This document shows, in pieces, positions 57,781 to 64,000 of a stretch of DNA of 64,000 nt. The translations under genes were made by a program, and so were the position numbers. Origin of the DNA: Vandiemenella viatica (Eukaryota > Arthropoda > Insecta > Orthoptera > Morabidae); contig CM061920.1 of assembly GCA_031002005.1 (NCBI GenBank), positions 44,866,610-44,930,609 on the forward strand, read 5' to 3'. Numbering within the stretch: position 1 is the first letter of the stretch; every line of letters starts with the position of its first letter. A model generated the notes under the pieces. The model did not search any database. It was not told the origin of the DNA and saw nothing but the letters and a program-made list of their open reading frames with translations.

Positions 57781-58734
57781 GCTTGATATTTTTGTTCTCC
57801 ATTTTTGTTCTGCCAGAACTCCAACAAGCTGATTTTTCATCGAGTGCCTAGAACAGTTACCGTACATTGGTTATAAAGGATACGACATATGGCACATTAC
57901 AAACAAAGCACATAAATAAAAAACGCCCACCTAAGGCCACACTCGAATCAGCACCCTTATAGCGAAAGTCAGTTGCGGTAGATCCCACACTGCTGATTCC
58001 CCGGGATTCGCGTTATTTATTCAAAGACTTTTTTTTTTTTTTTTTTACAGAATTGGTGTTACGTTATTATAATTGCCAATTTCGAAAATAATATAACCAC
58101 TATTACTCGCCTTGTTGCCCGAACTCGATTGAATGTTACATCGATGACTGGTTTGAGCCCCGCTGGTGGGACAAATTGATCAGGTAGGTGATATCGTGAA
58201 GCACCATTCCTGTAATACTAGACTGTGCACCAAAATCTTGGGTTGAATTCCAATCCTCTATGCAGTGCATGTAAACTGATAGCATGTGAAAACGTTGATC
58301 ATTCATTTGCCAGATCAGGATCTCTAACCTGAATGGCCGACACCGGGTTTTACATCTCCCGTCCTTCATTTTTATCGAATAGTAAAGCGCAAGGAAACCA
58401 CTTCAGTTACATCACTCCATGAAGTTTATATGAAGGTGTAATGCCATCTGTATTAAGTATTCGACCTGATTCAGATTATGATATACAATTTGTTAAACAC
58501 TGCATCAAATGGCTAATATGGTCTCTATAGTAAGTTTACACTAGAGAACACTGGGTACAGCTGTATCATATAGGTAGTGAAAAAGCCTACCTATTGATAA
58601 GCAAGTTAACAGCTGCATTCTTGGTGTATACTTTTGCGAGGAGTCTATCCAGAATGCTCGTTTTTATTCACCACCGGTAGATGAGCATAGCGCATTCAAT
58701 AGGAGCAAATTTTAAAAACAGAATCTGTTTGGTG

Positions 58735-58800
58735 AGCAGCGATGCTGGAGTTTGGTATTCTGGAGAATGTGTGTTCAAATCCTCGTCTCGCTTTAGAACA
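58735..58800 (+). mobile_element. Possible tRNA-like SINE head
   Basis: GTTTGGTATTCTGGAGAATG then TGTTCAAATCCTCGTCTCG resembles the D-arm to T-arm spacing of a tRNA-derived SINE, similar to 57690 in the opposite orientation. Confidence 0.35.
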
Positions 58801-59207
58801 TTCGATCCTAGTAAGTAACGAATGCTGTGTATTGATGGGTGAGCCTTGTACTCGGAAAATTTATGCTATGTGCAAAATGCTGTATTTCACCATGTTCTCA
58901 AATTTTTAAAATAAATGTCTAAAGAATAATTCAAAGTGAACTTACACATGTAAAAATGCTTTTTATACATTATATATTAAGTGTATTATGGCCTGTTAAA
59001 TGTAGCTGTTATTTAGCTAACACCCAGCAACTTTTCAAAAGGCCGGTCGATTACAATAAGAGCCATAATGGAACGTAAATTCTGTGCTTTGTGGGGTTGC
59101 GGTCTGGCTTATTGTATACATGCAGTGAGACAGCAATAGCTTTTGCATCAAATAGTGGTTCAAATACAATATAGTCATATGACAATAGTTATATCCTAAA
59201 TGAATAG

Positions 59208-59474
59208 GTACCGAGCAGGATGGTGTAACGGTTAGCGTTCTCGCCTCGCATTCGGGAGGACGGCGGTTTGAATCCCCGTCCGGGCATCCAGATTTGGGTT
59301 TTCCATGGTTTCCCCAAATCACTCCAGGCAAATGCCGGGATGCTTCCTTCAAAAGGCCATGGCCGAATTCCTTCCCATTCCTTGCCTCCATCCTTGCCCC
59401 CTATCCTTTCCCGTCTCTAAAGACCTCGATGTTAAAAAGAGACGTAAAGCAGTTACCAAAAAAAAAAGAAGAAA
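59208..59474 (+). mobile_element. tRNA-derived SINE, family S, with 12-bp TSD
   Basis: The head ATGGTGTAACGGTTAGCG contains an A box fitting TRGYNNARNNG, and the B box is GGTTTGAATCC. The body is GGGCATCCAGATTTGGGTTT, GACCTCGATGTTAAAAAG, then an A-rich tail. CTAAATGAATAG flanks it at 59196-59207 and 59475-59486. It is the youngest-looking of the three copies. Confidence 0.92.
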
Positions 59475-59639
59475 CTAAATGAATAGAGATGTTGTCATAA
59501 AATCCACGGGTGATCCTACTTGTAGAATGAACTAGTTTGCATAATTTGCATTTCAATAGAGGACGTAGTCGTGATTAATGACTCTTTTGACAGAAATTCA
59601 TACGGATGAGCCGTCACACCCCAACCTTTACTACTGAAA

Positions 59640-59935
59640 AAAGTGTCAAATTTTATTTGTAGAACTCTGGTCAGATCACTGTTTGTATGTGATGGTGTAG
59701 AATGGAACCGATGTTTTGGTTAGTAAAACAGGAATTGGAGCGGATGCAAAGAAAGAAAACTAGATTTTTTTTTTACTGAAGTAACAGCAGAACGCTATCA
59801 ATAGCTGATACCATAATGGAGTCATACTGGAAATGTTTGGAAGATAGAAACAATGCTGTATACAAGGCGAATATTGATGATAACACTTGGATGGATATTG
59901 GTAGAAGAATTACCATGCATAACTCGTGAAATCAA
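59640..59935 (+). mobile_element. LINE RT C-terminal trace, plus strand
   Basis: GGAATTGGAGCGGATGCAAAGAAAG followed by a TGAAGTAACAGCAGAACGC segment corresponds to the ELERVQKRAARFV region of related LINEs, heavily mutated. It directly precedes the family A end at 60470 but is not clearly the same copy. Confidence 0.4.
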
Positions 59936-60195
59936 TGCGAGAAAATTCTGAAAAATGTCTCGGACGTGCGCGTTGCTACAGGAAATATCTAGTATTTTTG
60001 TGGAATTTTTTTTGGCGCATTTTACAATGTTTTATCGCAATTTGTTTTTATCGAGTTCCTAGTAAACAAAGTCATTTTCTTGAGTGACAACGTTTAGATT
60101 TTTACTGTAGACTCGTCTATGGGCACTATATCTACGGTTCAGATTTCAGACCTGTCCGAGTGGTGCAACATAGTGAAAAAAGATAAACACTGAAT

Positions 60196-60708
60196 TTGAT
60201 GCCTGGTATTATTGGACAAAAGTGTCACCTTCTCCAAAACCGGGTTGATAATAATCTTTTACCTAATGTTCAAGTGCTATGCCGCACAGCTTGTTTCTTA
60301 TATAATACTTTTGGACGTCGTCTCAACTCCGACAACGATGTATTCGATGAAGTTTTTTGGCAGATAGAAAGGCAGCAAAATATAGATAACACTTTGGCGA
60401 CGGAGGTCATAGAAAATGGATGGAACCGACGAAACAGGCTCTTTTCCGCATTAACATCTGAAGATATAGACGATACTGGCGATAAGGCATGGAAAGATAT
60501 TGCAGTAGGTATGAAAAGTAGTTCATGGAATGGAAAAGATGACCATGACCACAAGCTGGCACTCGATTTCAGGCACAAGGCTGTGGGAAGATTTTCTTTT
60601 TTGGGTAGGGGTGTCAGGGATTGGAATGAGTTACCAAGGGGAATGATGAAAAACTTACCGAAAACGTTAAAAGAATTTAAAGTTAAAATTTGTAGAGCGC
60701 AAATGTAG
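60196..60708 (+). pseudogene. Chimeric ORF ending in LINE family A C-terminus
   Basis: Open for 170 codons. The first about 95 residues (from MMPGIIGQKCHLLQNRVDNN) are not recognisable. The rest (GDKAWKDIAVGMKSSSWNGK, DDHDHKLALDFRHKAVG, GVRDWNELPRG) is the conserved family A end. The join falls near 60475. It is probably a 5'-truncated LINE inserted in frame rather than a gene. Confidence 0.5.
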
Positions 60709-60790
60709 GTGGGTGTAGAATAGGGGGAAGTTGGGTTTGTAGGGAAATTGCCACCGGAGTGTGTGCTCCATTGAAATTAAATTAAATTTT
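60470..60790 (+). mobile_element. LINE family A 3' end, plus strand
   Basis: The terminal coding segment is intact over about 75 codons, then the 3' UTR GTAGGGAAATTGCCACCGG and AATTAAATTAAAT tail. It is among the youngest-looking A copies. Confidence 0.82.
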
Positions 60791-60963
60791 CCGCAAATGT
60801 CTGAAAAAGACCTGAAAGCACTATTTACGGGCTCATACCAACTGTTATTTATTATTTATTTATTTATCAATCTTGTTCCATGGATCCCTGCTGAGGAAGT
60901 ACCTCTGGGATGTGAAACATGTCATTGTTGATACATATACACATAATATGAGTCATATCATAG

Positions 60964-60966
<3 letters not shown>

Positions 60967-60995
<29 letters not shown>
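60967..60995. repeat. AT dinucleotide microsatellite in LINE 3' UTR
   Basis: An uninterrupted (AT)n run of about 29 bases. Confidence 0.9.
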
Positions 60996-61000
<5 letters not shown>

Positions 61001-61073
61001 TTTACAAATACAAGAAATAATAATAAACATACATTTTTGCAACTGAGTTTTGCTAACGTCATAATGAGTACAA

Positions 61074-61781
61074 TTAATTATTTTCTTCAAATTCTTGAAT
61101 GGAGTAGAAGGAGTTGCCAATAAGATAATCTCTAAGTTTTTGTTTGAATACATCTTTATTATCTGAAAGCTGTTTTATACGATTAGGTAGTTTATTAAAC
61201 AGATGTATCCCAGAATAATTAACTCCTCTTTGTACTAATGACAGAGATGTTTGTGTTTTATGCAAGTTATTTCTGTTTCTTGTATTGAAACTGTGTACCT
61301 GTGAATTAGGTGTAAACAGGTTAAAATTTTCTATGACAAAGCTCATGAGAGAATATATATACTGAGAATACATTGTAAGAATATTGAGTTTCTTAAAGAG
61401 TTGTCTGCAAGAAGTTCTTGGTTTTACCCTACACAGAAACCTAATAGCTCTTTTCTGTGCTATGAAAACTTTTTTACTTTGTGAAGAGTTTCCCCAAAAA
61501 ATTATGCCATATGACATTACTGAATGAAAATATGAGGAGTACACCTGTTTCGTTAATTCTAGATCTGCTGTTAGAGAAAGTGTTCGTATTGCGAAGGTGG
61601 CACTACTTAACTTTGCCAGTAGTGTAGTGATATGATCATGCCAACAGAGTTTCTGATCTATTTTAATACCAAGAAATTTTATACTCTCTGTTTCTAAGAT
61701 TGTGTTGTTTTTATAGTTTATACATATATCTGGCTGTGCATAGTTTTTTGTTTTAAACCTAATATAATGTGTTTTTTTCAA
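61074..61781 (-). pseudogene. LINE ORF2 C-terminal domain
   Basis: An open frame of 235 residues. It begins KKTHYIRFKTKN, which overlaps the end of the RT frame at a run of A (frameshift at about 61770). It contains IKFLGIKIDQKLCWHDHI, SVMSYGIIFWGNSSQSKKVF and QKRAIRFLC, and ends NRIKQLSD then FKQKLRDYLIGNSFYSIQEF. This is the post-palm thumb and C-terminal segment of Jockey/CR1-type ORF2. Confidence 0.87.
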
Positions 61782-63057
61782 AATTTAATTTTAATGAATT
61801 TGCCTTAAACCAATTTGCTACTACTCTAAGTACTTCATTTACATTAAATTCTATAGTACTGTTTGGTGTTTTACGCACAGTCAGGTTAGTGTCATCTGCA
61901 AATAAAACACTCTTAACTTCGTCGGATAAATTTCCAGGAAGGTCATTGATGTATAACAGAAAGAGGAGGGGACCTAAGACAGAGCCTTGTGGAATTCCAT
62001 GTTTTATTTTCTCCCAGTCTGATGAAGCATCTTTACTTATTTTAGAATGAAAAATTGAAACTTTTTGCATTCGGCTTTCAATGTATGATTTAAACCATTT
62101 ACCTGCGGTCCCAAAAATACCATAGTATTCCATTTTTTTCAAAAGTAATTCATGATTTACACAGTCAAATGCTTTTGCAAGATCACAAAATATTCCTACA
62201 GGATTCATTTTATTATTCAGTTCCTCAAATGTGTTATTTAAAAATGAATATATAGCCATTTCTATGGATGATCCTTTTTTGAACCCAAATTGTGAATTAG
62301 TTAGGATATTATAGTGTGTAACTTGTTTTATTACTCTACTATACATGACTTTTTCAAAAACCTTTGAGAATGTTGAAAGTAATGAAATGGGACGATAGTT
62401 GTCTACACATGTTACGTCTCCTTTTTTAAATAATGGTTTTACAACAGCATATTTTAGTCTATCGGGAAAAACACCTTGTATTAAGGATTCATTACAAATG
62501 TGAGCAAGTACATGACTGATACAGTCTGAACATCTTTTCAGTAATTTACTTGAAATATTGTCATAGCTGGAAGAATTTTTAGGTTTTAATTGTTTAATGA
62601 GTTTATTTATTTCTGAGACTGTTACTGGTGGCAATTTCATCTCCACAAAGCTATTTGGGAAAGCAGTCTCAAGAAGCCTTAGAGCACTATGTGGGGATTG
62701 CTTTTCTATGCCTAATTTATCTACTACTGACGTAAAATGTTTGTTAAATATTTCACAAACCTCCCCTACTTCGCTATACACATGTCCATTTTGTTCTATT
62801 TTTATGTCTTTAGAGTGATTTACAGTTTTTCCTGTTTCAGTCTTTATTATATTCCATATTGTTCTCATTTTATTGTCTGAATTTTCTATTTTCGCCGATA
62901 TGTACTTGTTCTTGGCCTTCCTTATTACATTTCTTAGTATTTTAGAATAAAGTTTATAGTGAACTTTCAGCGCATAGTTATCTGATTCTCTCATTTTTAA
63001 ATAAAGGTCCCTCTTTGTTTTACTAGAGATTCTAATACCCTTTGTTATCCATCCCAT
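61759..63057 (-). pseudogene. LINE reverse transcriptase domain
   Basis: An open frame of 432 residues containing RT motifs in order: RLKYAVVKPLFKKGD (fingers), DNYRPISLLSTFSKVFEKVM, SQFGFKKGSSIEMAI and FCDLAKAFDCVNHELLL (motif A, first catalytic Asp). HGIPQGSVLGPLLFLLYIND (motif B) and VLFADDTNL (motif C, FADD) follow. It copies LINE RNA at a nicked target. All catalytic residues seen are intact, but the frame is separated from the endonuclease and the C-terminus by frameshifts. The start Met at 63057 is not a true start. Confidence 0.9.
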
Positions 63058-63168
63058 GCCCAGTTCATTCCTTTTTTGAAACTACCTTCAAAAAGTGTTA
63101 GAAATATATTCAGAAAGGAATCAAATTTCGCATTAACACCCTGCGCATTATATACTTCTAACCAGTTT

Positions 63169-63954
63169 TCATTGTTTAAGGTATCTATGAAGTGTTTTTA
63201 TATTATTTTCACTAATATTTCTTCTATAAACCCAGCTTTTCTTTATCTGTTTAACAGTGTTCCTGGACTCGATACATAATAGCTGGGCATCATGATCTGA
63301 GATACCATTTATTACTGGATGTATGCTGTAATTACTGCACTGAGAAATATCCATAAAAAAATTATCAATTGCAGTCCTGCTATTATTTTGTATTCTCGTA
63401 GGAAAATTTACAAGTGCTGTTAAGTTAAAAGACAACATCAAGGCTTCCATATCTAATCTATCATTGCTGTGATTTAGAAAGTCAACATTGAAATCTCCAC
63501 ATAATACTATTTGTTTGCTATTTGTAAAACTTAGTAGCAAAGACTCTAAATGAGATAAAAACAGTCTGAAATTACCTGAGGGGGCCCTGTAAATTGCTAT
63601 CACTATCAGCTCTTCCTTATCATATTCTAGTTTAGTAACACAACATTCAAAGTGTTGTTCTACACAATACTTACTTACAACTACACTACTGCATTCAATA
63701 TTATTTTTAACAAAAATGGCAACTCCCCCTTTCTCCATTTTACATCTGCAGAAATGAGAGCTTAATTTATAATTTGGGATGGACAGCTGAGATATTCCTG
63801 TATCAGACAAATGATGCTCAGATATACACAAAACGTCTACATTAAAATTTCTGGAATTTTGAATCTCTTCTAGGCTTAAGGTAATGTCATCAGTTTTACT
63901 AAATATTCCTCTTATATTTTGGTGGAAAATACTGGTCTGAACACTTTGACGCAA
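63169..63954 (-). pseudogene. LINE apurinic-type endonuclease domain
   Basis: An open frame of 261 residues of the exonuclease/endonuclease/phosphatase fold: SIFHQNIRGIFSKTDDI (N motif), DVLCISEHHL (catalytic Glu), VIAIYRAPSGNF, VLCGDFNVDFLN (GDFN) and NGISDHDAQLL (SDH). It nicks target DNA to prime reverse transcription. The frame continues upstream of 63954 to the window edge. It ends early because of a frameshift near 63190. A short stretch in another frame (FIDTLNNENWLEVYNAQGVN) bridges to the RT. Confidence 0.9.
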
Positions 63955-64000
63955 TGACTTTGAATTGTTTATTTTATTATTACATACTGGTATATCAGTT

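Larger units (their letters stand above)
60840..64000 (-). mobile_element. Large Jockey/CR1-type LINE, runs off the window
   Basis: The minus-strand element has endonuclease (63954-63169), RT (63057-61759), a C-terminal domain (61781-61074), a 3' UTR with an AT microsatellite (60967-60995) and a terminal AAATAAATAAATAATAAATAA tail. There are three frame disruptions (near 63190, 63060 and 61770), so it is inactive but fairly recent. The same 3' end is seen truncated at 18560-19097. The 5' part lies outside the window. Confidence 0.88.

Noticed and set aside
18769..59474. tRNA genes at 18769 and 59208
   Set aside because: Box A and box B are present, but the heads do not fold into a complete tRNA and are followed by a SINE body, poly-A tails and target duplications.
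1..64000. CRISPR arrays, rRNA, bacterial operons, riboswitches
   Set aside because: The sequence is eukaryotic. Tandem repeats seen are two- or three-copy slippage duplications without spacers.

Overview
This is animal nuclear DNA. It is AT-rich and has spliced coding exons with GT-AG introns, tRNA-derived SINEs and a dense, nested landscape of retrotransposons. The SINE family, whose body follows its tRNA-like head with the stretch GGGCATCCAGATTTGGGTTTT, is one I associate with polyneopteran insects (orthopterans, stick insects and relatives). That host assignment is an inference. The long, transposon-filled introns fit a large insect genome. I see no bacterial features, CRISPR arrays, rRNA genes or functional tRNA genes.

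The only host gene I can support lies on the + strand and enters from the left edge. Four exons (190-292, 11298-11392, 20442-20546, 52391-52588) share compatible splice phases and together encode the C-terminal part of a coiled-coil protein of unknown identity. The introns are about 11.0, 9.0 and 31.8 kb. Almost everything else up to 52.4 kb is transposon sequence lodged in those introns.

Layout. 0.4-8.6 kb: fragments of a Jockey/CR1-type LINE (called family A here), a solo LTR, a SINE, a small palindromic hammerhead-like insert and a Penelope-like fragment. 8.8-10.1 kb: degenerate tandem repeats and a near-perfect 200-bp inverted repeat. 11.7-18.1 kb: a hAT MITE, two older LTR copies and a solo LTR. 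18.5-20.4 kb: a LINE 3' end split by a SINE, then a dead mariner-type transposase. 22.1-25.5 kb: a solo LTR, then a repeat carrying a 1.0-kb inverted-arm insert. 25.6-33.3 kb: LINE family A, tandem Helitron remnants, a second LINE type and a mariner. 34.0-40.2 kb: one complete antisense LTR element with Gag and protease remnants but no visible reverse transcriptase. 40.3-45.0 kb: a mariner, LINE A and a Penelope-like element with a GIY-YIG endonuclease. 45.6-52.3 kb: a second Penelope-like family interrupted by a LINE, a solo LTR and another repeat. 52.4-52.8 kb: last host exon and 3' UTR. 53-60 kb: intergenic decay with a MITE and a SINE. 60.5-64 kb: a LINE A end and a large Jockey/CR1-type LINE with endonuclease and RT, running off the right edge.

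The most noteworthy items are: (1) hammerhead-ribozyme-like cores (CTGANGA, stem, GAAA) recurring in Penelope-associated repeats, twice as inverted pairs; (2) a non-autonomous LTR element in which three unrecognised same-strand ORFs occupy the place of RT and integrase; (3) a large solo-LTR family whose four best copies all show perfect 4-bp target duplications; and (4) an intact paralogous empty site that dates and delimits the 1.0-kb inverted-arm insertion.
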